The notes: generated by a model not told the origin, from the sequence alone. A DNA stretch of 64,000 nt from Oceanococcus sp. HetDA_MAG_MS8 (GCA_019192445.1 JAHCMK010000001.1:186001-250000), one strand, 5' to 3'; numbered from the stretch's first letter, positions 17,985-28,523 are shown. A program made the numbers and translations.

Positions 17985-18859
17985 TGTCTATGAAAAATAT
18001 TGTGCTAATCGTTGCCGTCGTCGTGGGTTTGGGCCTGCTGGCGGACTCAGTCTTCATCGTGGACGAGCGTGAACATGCGGTGGTCCTACAGCTCGGTGAA
18101 ATCAAAGGCACCGACTACCCTGCAGGCATTCATTTCAAGGTGCCGCTCATTCAGAATGTGCGCTACTTTGACCGGCGTATTCTGTCTCTGGACAAACAGC
18201 CTGAGCGGTTTTTGACCTTGGAGAAGAAGAATGTCCAAGTGGACTTCTTCGTCAAGTGGCGTATTGATGATGTGGGTCGGTTCTACCGGGCGACGGGTGG
18301 TTTCGAAGGCGTGGCCCTAGAACGCTTGTCCGACATCATTAACCGTGGTCTGCGCAATGAGTTTGGTACCCGGACTATTCAAGAAGCCGTTTCTGGCGAG
18401 CGCCGCGAGATTGTGCGTGCATTAGAGGAAACAGCCTCCGAGAAGGTGAATGAACTGGGAATCACCTTGGTGGATGTTCGGGTGAAGCGCATCGACCTGC
18501 CAGAGACCGTTAGTGATTCCGTGTATGAACGGATGCGCGCCGAGCGGAAGCGCGTCGCCTCCGATCTGCGCGCACGCGGTGCAGAGGTGGCGGAAGGTAT
18601 TCGCGCCGAAGCGGACCGCGAGCGCGAGGTCATCTTGGCGAATGCCTATCGCGAGGCCGAGGAATTACGCGGTGCTGGTGATGCGCAGGCCGCAGCGATC
18701 TACGCTGAGGCGTATAACCGGGATCGCGAGTTTTACAGCTTTTATCGGTCTTTAGAGATCTACCGGAATGGCCTGGGGTCTAGCGGAGATATGTTGGTTT
18801 TAGAGCCCGACAGCGATCTCTTTAAGTACTTCGGTAATAAGGCTGGCTCAGCTCCGTGA
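17984..18859 (+). CDS. hflC: HflC, subunit of the HflKC membrane complex
   Basis: HflC is the partner of HflK. The 291-residue protein has one N-terminal transmembrane helix at about residues 4-25 and then the band-7 domain (SVFIVDEREHAVVLQLGEIK, GIHFKVPLIQNVRYFDRRIL). A long helical region with RAEADREREVILANAYREAEELRG follows, and the C-terminal YRSLEIYRNGL is typical of HflC. A palindrome with a T-run 29 bases after the stop should end most hfq-hflXKC transcripts. Confidence 0.96.
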   Translation: MSMKNIVLIVAVVVGLGLLADSVFIVDEREHAVVLQLGEIKGTDYPAGIHFKVPLIQNVRYFDRRILSLDKQPERFLTLEKKNVQVDFFVKWRIDDVGRFYRATGGFEGVALERLSDIINRGLRNEFGTRTIQEAVSGERREIVRALEETASEKVNELGITLVDVRVKRIDLPETVSDSVYERMRAERKRVASDLRARGAEVAEGIRAEADREREVILANAYREAEELRGAGDAQAAAIYAEAYNRDREFYSFYRSLEIYRNGLGSSGDMLVLEPDSDLFKYFGNKAGSAP

Positions 18860-18887
18860 GCCTGCCCATCTGCTTGGTGGTACTGCG

Positions 18888-18916
18888 AACGCCTCGGTCA
18901 TGACCGAGGCGTTTTT
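18888..18916 (+). terminator. hflC terminator overlapping the yjeT start codon
   Basis: AACGCCTCGGTCA at 18888-18900 and its exact reverse complement at 18901-18913 form a perfect 26-base palindrome, running straight into TTT (five T in a row at 18912-18916). This is a strong intrinsic terminator. The ATG of yjeT (18900-18902) sits at the centre of the hairpin and the 3' arm codes for its residues 2-5. Confidence 0.8.
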
Positions 18917-19088
18917 GCAGGCCGTTGCCCTGGCGATGGTCATTGAAGGCATGGGGCCATTTCTGCTTCCTGGGCGCTGGCGGCGTATGATGCTGCGCCT
19001 GTTGCAGTTGCCTGAGAACAATCTGCGCGTTTTTGGCGCCCTGACCATGGGGATGGGTGTGCTGATATTGCAATTGACCGGATCCTGA
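18900..19088 (+). CDS. yjeT: DUF2065 inner-membrane protein YjeT
   Basis: This 62-residue protein has two hydrophobic helices (about 5-24 and 41-60) separated by a basic turn (PGRWRRMMLRLLQLP), with the family pattern VIEGMGPFLLPGRW and LPENNLRVFGALTMGMGVL. It aligns with E. coli YjeT (LVLEGLGPMLYP, LPDNILRRFGG) from its first residue, which supports the ATG at 18900. The function is unknown; its place after hflC is conserved. The start codon is buried in the terminator palindrome, and no ribosome site is seen outside the hairpin, so expression may be low or structure-dependent. Confidence 0.82.
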   Translation: MTEAFLQAVALAMVIEGMGPFLLPGRWRRMMLRLLQLPENNLRVFGALTMGMGVLILQLTGS

Positions 19089-19092
19089 TCGC

Positions 19093-21539
<2,447 letters not shown>

Positions 21540-21557
21540 AACTCTTACTCGACCGGT

Positions 21558-21588
21558 GGGCGGCGCTGCGGCTGCTACAGCGCCGCCC
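21558..21588 (+). terminator. Strong hairpin after purA
   Basis: GGGCGGCGCTG and CAGCGCCGCCC form a perfect 11-base-pair stem around a 9-base loop, 18 bases after the purA stop. There is no T-run, so it may be a poorly T-tailed terminator or an mRNA 3'-end stabilizer. The rest of 21589-21844 holds nothing I can recognise. Confidence 0.5.
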
Positions 21589-21844
21589 TACTGGCATGAG
21601 TGCGCGGCCTTTTGAGCACGGTGGAATCTGGCGCGCTGGTCGACGTTTTTGCCATGCCGATGGCGGAAACGGTCTAGTGTGGCTGAGCTGCTGGAGTGGG
21701 CAGGGCCCATCGGTCGGCGACCCGGGCAATCACGGCGCTGCGTAGGGGGTGGTCCTCTGTGAGGGCGTCCTCCGTTGACGCCATCACTTGGCTGTGGAGC
21801 CCGTCTGTGCGCCGATTGATGCCCCCATGCCGCCCTTCAGGCAC

Positions 21845-21866
21845 AAAAAAACCCGCACGCGGCAGG
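21845..21866 (-). terminator. Terminator of the tRNA-Leu gene
   Basis: On the minus strand, just past the tRNA 3' end, a GC-rich hairpin (CCTGC, loop CGCGT, GCGGG) runs into seven T residues (AAAAAA-A on the plus strand). This fits an intrinsic terminator for the single tRNA gene. Confidence 0.65.
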
Positions 21867-21880
21867 CCTTTTCGTTATCG

Positions 21881-21967
21881 TGGTGCCGGGAAGAGGACTT
21901 GAACCTCCACAGGGTTTCCCCTACTAGAACCTGAATCTAGCGCGTCTACCAATTCCGCCACCCCGGC
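21881..21967 (-). tRNA. tRNA-Leu (CAG)
   Basis: The reverse strand reads GCCGGGGTGGCGGAATTGG at the 5' end, the class II layout with a long variable arm, and the 3' CCA is encoded. The anticodon stem CTAGA/TCTAG holds the loop TTCAGGT, giving anticodon CAG (complement at 21931-21933), which reads CUG leucine codons. The T arm is GAGGTTCAAGTCCTC. The length is 87 bases. It sits between purA and rnr, as in Pseudomonas, on the opposite strand. Nothing integrated is seen next to it. Confidence 0.95.
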
Positions 21968-21990
21968 AGCGAAGCGCGCATTCTCGCCTT

Positions 21991-21994
21991 AGGA
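21991..21994 (+). promoter_or_regulatory. Ribosome-binding site deciding the rnr TTG start
   Basis: AGGA is placed 7 bases before a TTG at 22002. No ATG or GTG in the first 60 codons has a comparable site, so this supports the TTG start. Confidence 0.6.
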
Positions 21995-22001
21995 ATTTTT
22001 T

Positions 22002-23924
22002 TTGTCAAGACACAGTTCACCCACCAAAACACCACCGGAAAAAGGGCATCCCAGCGGCCGAGTCTGCCGCCGTCAAAAGGGTCCAGATTTGGTCCTCCCC
22101 GACGATGGGTCCAGCCCTTGGGTGTTGGATCGCGACTTGCCACGACCCGCTCATGGGGCAGGGGTGCAAGTGACGCGCCTTGAAGACGGTAAGGTGCTGG
22201 GCTACGTGCTTATCGAGGCCGCGAAAGCGGCCACCATTGTCGGACGGGTGGACAAACGCCAGGCCCAAACCTTTGTGCAAGTGGAGTCGGCCATTCGCGA
22301 AGCGCGCTATCCGCTCAGCGGCGCGGAGGCTTTGAGTCATGGGCAGTACATCAGCGCCGCTTTGGAGCATGAACAGGCGACAGTGCTGGAGGTGCTGGGA
22401 GAACAGCCTTCTGCAGGACTGCGCATTGCGTCCGTCATGGATGAGTTTCAGCTCCCTGGTGAGTTTCCGCAGGCTGTAGAGCAGGCGGCGCAGGCCATCA
22501 CTGCTCCCAATGACGTCCTGCCCCGCGAAGACTTGCGCGGGCAGGCCTTTGTGACTATTGATGGCGAGGACGCCAAGGATTTTGACGATGCCGTCTTGGT
22601 GAAGCGCCGCGGCTTGGCATTTACCTTGTTTGTGGCGATTGCTGATGTAAGCGCGCATGTCGGCGTTGGCGATGTCATCGACCGAGAAGCGCGTAGCCGC
22701 GGCACTTCGGTGTATTTTCCGGGCCGCGTTCTGCCGATGCTACCGCATCGCCTATCCGATGATTTGTGCTCCCTGCGACCTCAGGTGGACCGCGCCGTGC
22801 TGGTCTGTGAGCTCAAGGTGTCGCGGCGTGGACGCCTGACGGGGTATCGCTTTTTCCCGGCGACCATTCACTCCCATGCGCGCTTGACCTACAACCAGGT
22901 GGCGCAGGCCTTAGAAGACCAGCATCCCAAGCAGTGGTCAGCCAGCGTTAGCCGTAATGTGAACAACCTCGCCAAATTGCATAGTGCGCTGCAGGAGCAG
23001 AGAGAAATACGCGGCGCTTTAGACTTTGCCAGTCGCGAGCTCACTGTGGAGCTGGATGATGATGGTCAGGTTGCGGCCCTGGCGAGGCCGCAGCGCAATG
23101 TGGCTCACCGCATCATCGAAGAGTGCATGATTCTGGCCAATGTGGCGGCAGCGCAGGCTTTAAGGCGCGCTAAGCAGCCATTCTTGGCGCGCATCCACGA
23201 GCCGCCCCCTGCCGAAAAGCTGGCCGCGCTGCGCGAATTTCTCGCCATGCAGGGTATGCAGCTGAGTGGTGGGGTGTCGCCTAGTCCCAAAGATTATGCG
23301 CAGGTGCTGGCGCAGGCCGGCGATTCCCCGCAGGCGGCAACCATACAAATGGCCGTGCTGCAGAGCTTGCAACAAGCGGTCTATGCCCCGTCCGATGCTG
23401 GTCATTTTGGCTTGGCTTTGGACGACTACGCCCATTTCACCAGCCCAATCCGGCGTTACCCAGACCTCATCGTGCACCGAGCCTTATATGCCATGCTCGG
23501 CGGCCCCAGCATGCCGCAAGAACAATGGGAGCAACTCGGGCAGCAACTTTCCGCTTTGGAGCGTCGTGCGGATAAGGCCAGTTGGGCAGTGCTGGAGGCC
23601 CTGAAGTTCGATCTTTTGGAACACCGCCTTGGTGAAACCCTGCCCGGCGTGGTGGGCGGCGTGACTGATTTCGGGTTGTTCGTAGAGTTACCGGAGTACG
23701 CTGTTTCGGGATTGGTGCACATCAGTGAACTGGGCTCAGACTACTTTGTCTATGACCCGGAGGCGCGGTTGCTGCGTGGTCGACGGTCCGGGCAGACCTT
23801 TCGCCTCGGGCAAACGCTGGATGTTCGTATCGCGGCAGTCAATCCCGCTGCCCGCAAGTTAGACTTAGTGCCTGCCAACGCGCGTAGCAAAACGCGCCAG
23901 TCATCCAAAAGGAGAAGACGATGA
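22002..23924 (+). CDS. rnr: Ribonuclease R-like 3'-5' exoribonuclease
   Basis: This RNase II/R family enzyme degrades structured RNA from the 3' end. The 640-residue protein has N-terminal cold-shock-like domains (LVLPDDGSSPWVLDRDL and the following strands to about residue 165). The RNB catalytic domain carries DGEDAKDFDDAV with the metal-binding aspartates, and an S1 domain (GVVGGVTDFGLFVELPEYAV) precedes a short basic tail. At 640 residues it is much shorter than E. coli RNase R (813): the N-terminal helix-turn-helix and the long lysine-rich tail are missing, so it approaches RNase II in length. The context before rlmB argues for rnr. Start TTG has AGGA 7 bases upstream. Confidence 0.9.
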   Translation: MSRHSSPTKTPPEKGHPSGRVCRRQKGPDLVLPDDGSSPWVLDRDLPRPAHGAGVQVTRLEDGKVLGYVLIEAAKAATIVGRVDKRQAQTFVQVESAIREARYPLSGAEALSHGQYISAALEHEQATVLEVLGEQPSAGLRIASVMDEFQLPGEFPQAVEQAAQAITAPNDVLPREDLRGQAFVTIDGEDAKDFDDAVLVKRRGLAFTLFVAIADVSAHVGVGDVIDREARSRGTSVYFPGRVLPMLPHRLSDDLCSLRPQVDRAVLVCELKVSRRGRLTGYRFFPATIHSHARLTYNQVAQALEDQHPKQWSASVSRNVNNLAKLHSALQEQREIRGALDFASRELTVELDDDGQVAALARPQRNVAHRIIEECMILANVAAAQALRRAKQPFLARIHEPPPAEKLAALREFLAMQGMQLSGGVSPSPKDYAQVLAQAGDSPQAATIQMAVLQSLQQAVYAPSDAGHFGLALDDYAHFTSPIRRYPDLIVHRALYAMLGGPSMPQEQWEQLGQQLSALERRADKASWAVLEALKFDLLEHRLGETLPGVVGGVTDFGLFVELPEYAVSGLVHISELGSDYFVYDPEARLLRGRRSGQTFRLGQTLDVRIAAVNPAARKLDLVPANARSKTRQSSKRRRR

Positions 23925-24631
23925 AGACATTGCCAGCATTACGCCACGCTGTATTGGTTGCGGCAGTGGGAAGTACTGTGGTCGTAACCGGCTGTGCCAC
24001 CGATGACCCGAACCGCCGGGCCAAAACCGGGGCTGCTGTGGGGGCGTTGATCGGCGCCGTGGCTGGTCACCAGGTGGATGGCGATAAAGGCCGTTATGTG
24101 GGCGCAGTGGTTGGTGCTATTGCCGGCGGTGCGGCTGGTAACTACATGGACAAACAGCAGGCAGAGCTGGAGCGTGAATTAGCGGCTGAGGCGGCGCGCA
24201 ATGAGTTACGCATTACCCGTATGACCGGGGATGCGCTGCGGGTTGGGGTTGCCTCGGATGTGTCTTTTGATTTCGATAGCGCAGCCATTCGTAGCGATGC
24301 CCAGGCGACCTACGCCAAGATCGCTCAGGTGCTCAAGGATTACGATAAAACCGTCATCCATGTGGTGGGGCATACGGATTCCACCGGCTCCGAGGCATAC
24401 AACATGCGCTTGTCCGAACAGCGCGCCAATTCCGTGGCCACAGTGCTACGCGGTAATGGTGTGGTGCCCGCGCGCATCCTGACTGAGGGACGCGGAGAAA
24501 GCGAACCTGTGGCCGACAACAGCACGGCGGCAGGGCAAGCTCGCAATCGACGTGTGGATATCGTGATCAAGGCCATTGTTGAAGGCAATGAAGCGGCTGC
24601 TTACACCCCGCCGCCCAACTTGGGGTCCTAA
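23921..24631 (+). CDS. OmpA-family lipoprotein with glycine zipper
   Basis: This 236-residue protein has a signal peptide with the lipobox VTGC and a lipidated Cys25. Next come a glycine-zipper segment (GAAVGALIGAVAG and GAVVGAIAGGAAG, about residues 37-72) and a C-terminal OmpA-like peptidoglycan-binding domain (VSFDFDSAAI, VGHTDSTGSEAYNMRLSEQR, NRRVDIVIK). It resembles YiaD. It should be anchored in the outer membrane and bind peptidoglycan. Its ATG overlaps the rnr stop (ATGA) and has AAGGAG upstream, so it is coupled to rnr, an unusual pairing. Confidence 0.9.
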   Translation: MKTLPALRHAVLVAAVGSTVVVTGCATDDPNRRAKTGAAVGALIGAVAGHQVDGDKGRYVGAVVGAIAGGAAGNYMDKQQAELERELAAEAARNELRITRMTGDALRVGVASDVSFDFDSAAIRSDAQATYAKIAQVLKDYDKTVIHVVGHTDSTGSEAYNMRLSEQRANSVATVLRGNGVVPARILTEGRGESEPVADNSTAAGQARNRRVDIVIKAIVEGNEAAAYTPPPNLGS

Positions 24632-24636
24632 GTTAC

Positions 24637-25410
24637 TTGGTCCAATACCCTGGGCGTAGTGCCGACGTAGCCGGCATCCATGCCTGCGCTGCTGCGCTGG
24701 AGGCGGGTCGGGTCGTCGCCCTGATGTTGACGGACCGCGATCTGAATAAGCGTCAGCAAGCGCTGGCCCAGCAGGCCCAACAAGCCGGAATTGCCGTGCT
24801 GCGCGCCGATGCCACCACCCTGGTGACGGCTGCGCCGCCCGGTTTGCGCCATCAAGGGGCGGTGGCTTGGTTGGCTACAGCTGCGTCCGCTGGTCAGGCC
24901 GCGGAGGCCCCGCGCGAGTCGGAGTTAGCGGCTTGGGTGGCCTCCGCACCTGCGCCGGCGCGGATTTTAGTCCTGGACGGTATCGAAGATCCGCGCAACC
25001 TGGGCGCGTGTTTAAGGGCCGCCGACGGAGCCGGAGTGCAGCTGGTACTCATACCGCAGGCGCGTTCCGCGCCCTTGACAGCGGTGGCGCGTAAGACCGC
25101 GGCGGGTGCGGCGGAGAGCCTGCCCTTATGTTCGGTGAGTAACTTGGCGCGAGCCCTGGAACAGCTGCGTAGCGCTGGTGTATGGGTGGTGGGTTTGGCC
25201 GATGAGGCCGATCAATCGTTATACGCGGCTGATTTGTCTGGGCCCGTGGCCATCGTGATGGGCAATGAAGGGCAGGGGCTGCGTCGACTAACGCGCGATC
25301 TTTGCGATCTGACTGTCAGTATTCCCATGTTGGGACATGTCAGCAGCCTCAATGTTGCGGTCGCAACCGGTGTGGTCCTCTACGAAGTGTGCCGCCAGAG
25401 CCCAGGCTAA
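24637..25410 (+). CDS. rlmB: 23S rRNA (guanosine-2'-O-)-methyltransferase RlmB
   Basis: RlmB methylates G2251 of 23S rRNA. The 257-residue protein has the short substrate-binding N-terminal domain (VAGIHACAAALEAG) and the SPOUT knot domain with LVLDGIEDPRNLGACLRAADGAGV, VMGNEGQGLRRLTRDLCD and IPMLGHVSSLNVAVATGVVLYE. The start appears to be TTG at 24637, 5 bases after the lipoprotein gene; no ATG is available before the conserved region. The order rnr-(lipoprotein)-rlmB-rpsF matches relatives apart from the inserted lipoprotein gene. Confidence 0.92.
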   Translation: MVQYPGRSADVAGIHACAAALEAGRVVALMLTDRDLNKRQQALAQQAQQAGIAVLRADATTLVTAAPPGLRHQGAVAWLATAASAGQAAEAPRESELAAWVASAPAPARILVLDGIEDPRNLGACLRAADGAGVQLVLIPQARSAPLTAVARKTAAGAAESLPLCSVSNLARALEQLRSAGVWVVGLADEADQSLYAADLSGPVAIVMGNEGQGLRRLTRDLCDLTVSIPMLGHVSSLNVAVATGVVLYEVCRQSPG

Positions 25411-25503
25411 ACCCGCAGCTGGCATCCGGCCTAGCGTTGGCCCAAAGCCCTAAGCTTTGAGTTGCCTCAGCTCTGATCCTTTCTTTTCTGAGCGCTACCG
25501 TTC

Positions 25504-25509
25504 TATAAT
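25504..25509 (+). promoter_or_regulatory. -10 element of the rpsF operon promoter
   Basis: TATAAT is a perfect -10 consensus, followed by a GC-rich stretch (GGCCGGC) that is typical of ribosomal promoters under stringent control. The -35 region is weak (TTCTTT at 25481-25486). The promoter call is inferred from these and the position about 90 bases before rpsF. Confidence 0.6.
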
Positions 25510-25513
25510 GGCC

Positions 25514-25564
25514 GGCTTCGCAGCCAGTGTTGGCTACGAAGCCTTGTCCCACCGCGTTACGCGG
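25514..25564 (+). promoter_or_regulatory. Structured leader of the rpsF-rpsR-rplI mRNA
   Basis: GGCTTCG (25514-25520) pairs with CGAAGCC (25537-25543), with an inner AGCCA/TGGCT stem, and a second hairpin CCGCG-TTA-CGCGG lies at 25552-25564. rpsF leaders in many bacteria bind the S6:S18 complex for autoregulation. These hairpins are candidates, but I have not matched them to that motif base by base. Confidence 0.4.
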
Positions 25565-25601
25565 GGGACTGTACCGCTAACGGAACATCCATAAGGTTGA
25601 C

Positions 25602-26048
25602 ATGAGACATTACGAAATCGTGTTCCTGGTCCATCCGGATCAGAGTGAACAAGTGCCGGCCATGCTTGAGCGCTATAAAAGCGTGATCGAGGCTGCCGAG
25701 GGCCAAGTGCACCGCAGTGAAGATTGGGGCCGCCGCCAACTGGCTTTCCCTCTGCAGAAGCTGCATAAGGCGCATTACGCGCTGATGAATATTGAAGCCA
25801 ATCAAGACACCCTGGACGAGCTGGTTCAAGGCTTCCGCTTCAACGACGCCATCCTGCGCCATTTGGTCGTCCGCCGCGATGGGCCAATCACCGAGCAGTC
25901 TCCTTTGGCTAAGGAAGAAGAAATCAAGCAGGCTAACAAGGCTAAAGCTCAAGCAGAGTTGAGCCGATCTGATAATGACAACGAGTCCAGCGAAGCGGCC
26001 GAAACGCCAGCGGACTCTGCTGATAACAGCTCCGAGGAATCCCGCTAA
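25602..26048 (+). CDS. rpsF: 30S ribosomal protein S6
   Basis: S6 binds S18 and the central domain of 16S rRNA. The 148-residue protein has the ferredoxin-like core [39 protein letters not shown] and [13 protein letters not shown], then a C-terminal tail of about 45 residues rich in Ser, Glu and Asp with no homologue fold. Acidic tails are common in gammaproteobacterial S6 and are the target of RimK-type glutamylation in some. The start ATG follows TAAGG. The stop overlaps the rpsR start by one base. Confidence 0.97.
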   Translation: MRHYEIVFLVHPDQSEQVPAMLERYKSVIEAAEGQVHRSEDWGRRQLAFPLQKLHKAHYALMNIEANQDTLDELVQGFRFNDAILRHLVVRRDGPITEQSPLAKEEEIKQANKAKAQAELSRSDNDNESSEAAETPADSADNSSEESR

Positions 26049-26275
26049 TGTCGCGTTACTCCCGTCGCCGCAAGGTATGTAAGTTCACCGCCGAAGGCGT
26101 GGAAGAGATCGACTACAAAGATCTGAACACGCTCAAGCAGTACATTTTGGACAACGGCAAGATTGTCCCTAGCCGGGTCACTGGCACCAAAGCCCGCTAT
26201 CAGCGTCAGCTGTCTAAGGCGATCCGCCGGGCGCGCTACTTGGCTCTATTGCCCTACACCGACCGTCACTTCTAA
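26048..26275 (+). CDS. rpsR: 30S ribosomal protein S18
   Basis: S18 partners S6 in the platform of the 30S subunit. The 75-residue basic protein has [21 protein letters not shown] and [20 protein letters not shown] with LLPYTDRHF at the end, as in E. coli. It follows rpsF directly, without the priB gene that lies between them in enterics. Confidence 0.97.
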   Translation: MSRYSRRRKVCKFTAEGVEEIDYKDLNTLKQYILDNGKIVPSRVTGTKARYQRQLSKAIRRARYLALLPYTDRHF

Positions 26276-26287
26276 GGAGATCCGGGA

Positions 26288-26740
26288 ATGCAAGTCATTT
26301 TGTTATCGCGGATTCGCAACCTGGGTGACCTGGGCGATACCGTTAAAGTTCGTGCCGGCTACGGCCGCAATTTCCTGATTCCCCAAGGTTTGGCATTGCC
26401 GGCCAACAAGGAAAACGTGGAAGTTTTCGCTGCACGTAAAGCAGAGCTGATTAAAAAGGCTGAGGACTCCATGAACGCAGCCAAAATGCGTCATGCCCAA
26501 ATTGATGGCAAGCGCGTTTCGGTGACCGTGCGTGCATCCGAAGAAGGCAAGCTCTACGGGTCTGTCGCGGCCGCGCAAATCGCTGAAGCCGCTTCGGCTG
26601 CCGGCATTGAGGTGGAAGCTAAGGAAGTGGTTCTAGAGCAAGCTTTCCGCGAAGTGGGCGAGTTTGAGGCCATTGTTGCTTTGCACCCTGATGTGGAAGC
26701 CAAGCTCATCGTAGAAATCACCGCTCAAGCGGTGAACTAA
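26288..26740 (+). CDS. rplI: 50S ribosomal protein L9
   Basis: L9 is a dumbbell-shaped protein of the 50S subunit near L1. The 150-residue protein has the N-terminal MQVILLSRIRNLGDLGDTVKVRAGYGRNFLIPQG with the L9 signature, a long connecting helix, and the C-terminal GKLYGSVAAAQIAEA and VVLEQAFREVGEFE segment. A strong AAGGAGAT site precedes the ATG. A terminator follows about 100 bases downstream. Confidence 0.97.
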   Translation: MQVILLSRIRNLGDLGDTVKVRAGYGRNFLIPQGLALPANKENVEVFAARKAELIKKAEDSMNAAKMRHAQIDGKRVSVTVRASEEGKLYGSVAAAQIAEAASAAGIEVEAKEVVLEQAFREVGEFEAIVALHPDVEAKLIVEITAQAVN

Positions 26741-26835
26741 AGGCGAGGCTGCAGTCTTCACCAAATTGGCTGCTTGATAGCCCGGTTTGGTGAACATTGG
26801 CTGAGCCGGGGCTTTGCTCCGCGCAACGATTCTGG

Positions 26836-26870
26836 AAGCCGATGGCTGCATTGCAGGCATCGGCTTTTTT
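26836..26870 (+). terminator. Terminator of the rpsF-rpsR-rplI operon
   Basis: AAGCCGATG (26836-26844) pairs with CATCGGCTT (26858-26866), with an inner CTGC/GCAG stem, and is followed by six T. A second hairpin (CACCAAA...TTTGGTG) lies just upstream at about 26760-26794. The stretch from 26871 to 27120 holds no gene I can support. Confidence 0.85.
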
Positions 26871-27120
26871 GTTGCAAGGGCTGCCAGCGTAGATGCTGGC
26901 AGGCTGGCCGGCGCGGTGGAGACTCAAGGGCGTGCAGCTTGCCCTTCGCCTTTGTCTGCGCGCGCCGAAGCGGCGTCGTTGCCGCATGACATGAGGCGGT
27001 GGCGTGCAGGCGCTAAGCGCAAAACTTTGTGGGTCGGGCATAAGGTGCAGCGCTGATGCGCGGCCTCAGTGGCCAAGTTCCAGAAAGTGAGCCGGTGCGC
27101 AATGATGTGGTGAAGAACTT

Positions 27121-27149
27121 TTAACAGCGCTGCTGAAGCGGGATAGACT
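27121..27149 (+). promoter_or_regulatory. Candidate dnaB promoter
   Basis: TTAACA (27121-27126) and TAGACT (27144-27149) have 5/6 and 4/6 consensus matches at the ideal 17-base spacing. The start point would fall at about the dnaB ATG, so the mRNA would be nearly leaderless. Confidence 0.45.
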
Positions 27150-27155
27150 TTGCGC

Positions 27156-28523
27156 ATGGATGAAACCCTGAACCGAGGCTCTAAAGCTCCACCGCACAAT
27201 CTCATGGCGGAGCGCAGTGTACTGGGCGCCCTCTTGCTGGGTGGCCGGCATTACGACGCCGTGGCCGAAAGGTTAATTGCCGAGGACTTTTATCGGCGCG
27301 AGCATCGAGACATCTGGGCGGCCGCCAATGAGCTGGGCAAGCGCGGCCAGGCCATCGATCCGGTGACCATTGCCGAAATCTTGGAGGCTAAAGATCGCCT
27401 GGAAGCCTGCGGTGGCTTGCCTTATTTGGTGGAGTTGTCTCAGCAAACCCCCGCGGCTGTGAACGCAGTGGCTTATGCCGACATTGTTCGCGAGCATGCC
27501 GTACGCCGCAGCCTCATCAATGCGGCGACCGACATCATCGAAAAGGTGCATGCTCGAGAGCATGATGAAACCAAGGATCTGCTGGATTTTGCCGAGCAGC
27601 AGGTGTTTCATATTGCGGACCGCCGCTCGGCATCAGATAACAAGGGCGTTCGTCTTATCGATGTACTGCCTGCGGCCGTCGAAGAAATTCGCCTGGTTGC
27701 TGAAAGCAAAGGCGTAGCCGGCTTGCCGACGGGGATTAGCCGTTTTGACGAGATGACCACTGGCCTCCGCCCTGGTGACCTGGTCGTTGTGGCGGGACGA
27801 CCCGCGATGGGTAAAACCTCCTTGGCGATGAACTGGGCTGAACATGCGGCGTTGCACTCTAAAATTACGGTTGCGGTGTTTTCGCTAGAAATGCCAGCGC
27901 AGCAGTTGGCGATGCGCCTGATCGCATCCCATGGCCGTATCAACCAGCAGGCCCTGCGGAGCGGTGAGTTAAGCAAGGAGGATTGGGCGCGTATCAATTC
28001 TGCTGCGCACACTTTGCGCGACGCGAAAATCGTGATCGATGACTCCGGTGCGCTGTCACCGCAGGATTTACGCAACAAGGCGCGTCGTATCAAGCGAGAA
28101 CATGGGCTGGGTCTGATCCTGGTGGATTACCTGCAGCTGATGGAGGTGCCGGGTTCCAAAGAAAACCGGACCAACGACATTGCCCAGATCTCGCGCTCCA
28201 TGAAGACCTTAGCCAAGGAGCTAGAGGTGCCGATCATCGCCTTGTCGCAGCTCAACCGCGGGGTGGAGCAGCGCGACAACAAGCGTCCACGTATGGCGGA
28301 CCTGCGCGAGTCTGGCGGTATTGAGCAGGACGCGGATTTGATCACCTTCATCTACCGTGACGAGGTGTACAACGAGGATAGCCCGGACAAAGGCACGGCA
28401 GAGCTCATTATCGCTAAGCAGCGTAATGGCCCCATTGGAACGGTGCGGACCTCCTTCCTAGGGCACCTGACTCGCTTCGAGAATCTGGCAACCTACAGCT
28501 ACGATGCCGAATTTGATAGCTAA
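27156..28523 (+). CDS. dnaB: Replicative DNA helicase DnaB
   Basis: DnaB is the hexameric 5'-3' helicase of the replication fork. The 455-residue protein has the N-terminal primase-interacting domain (PPHNLMAERSVLGALLLGG), the linker helix, and the RecA-like domain with the Walker A AGRPAMGKTSLAMN, FSLEMPAQQLAMRL and Walker B LGLILVDYLQLM. The arginine-finger region follows in SRSMKTLAKELEVPIIALSQLNR. I chose ATG at 27156 rather than the TTG two codons before. No good ribosome site is present. Confidence 0.97.
   Translation: MDETLNRGSKAPPHNLMAERSVLGALLLGGRHYDAVAERLIAEDFYRREHRDIWAAANELGKRGQAIDPVTIAEILEAKDRLEACGGLPYLVELSQQTPAAVNAVAYADIVREHAVRRSLINAATDIIEKVHAREHDETKDLLDFAEQQVFHIADRRSASDNKGVRLIDVLPAAVEEIRLVAESKGVAGLPTGISRFDEMTTGLRPGDLVVVAGRPAMGKTSLAMNWAEHAALHSKITVAVFSLEMPAQQLAMRLIASHGRINQQALRSGELSKEDWARINSAAHTLRDAKIVIDDSGALSPQDLRNKARRIKREHGLGLILVDYLQLMEVPGSKENRTNDIAQISRSMKTLAKELEVPIIALSQLNRGVEQRDNKRPRMADLRESGGIEQDADLITFIYRDEVYNEDSPDKGTAELIIAKQRNGPIGTVRTSFLGHLTRFENLATYSYDAEFDS

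Noticed and set aside
21674-21784. A 36-codon minus-strand frame whose VADRW segment recalls HxlR regulators
   Set aside because: It is too short and the similarity covers only a few residues; chance is as likely.
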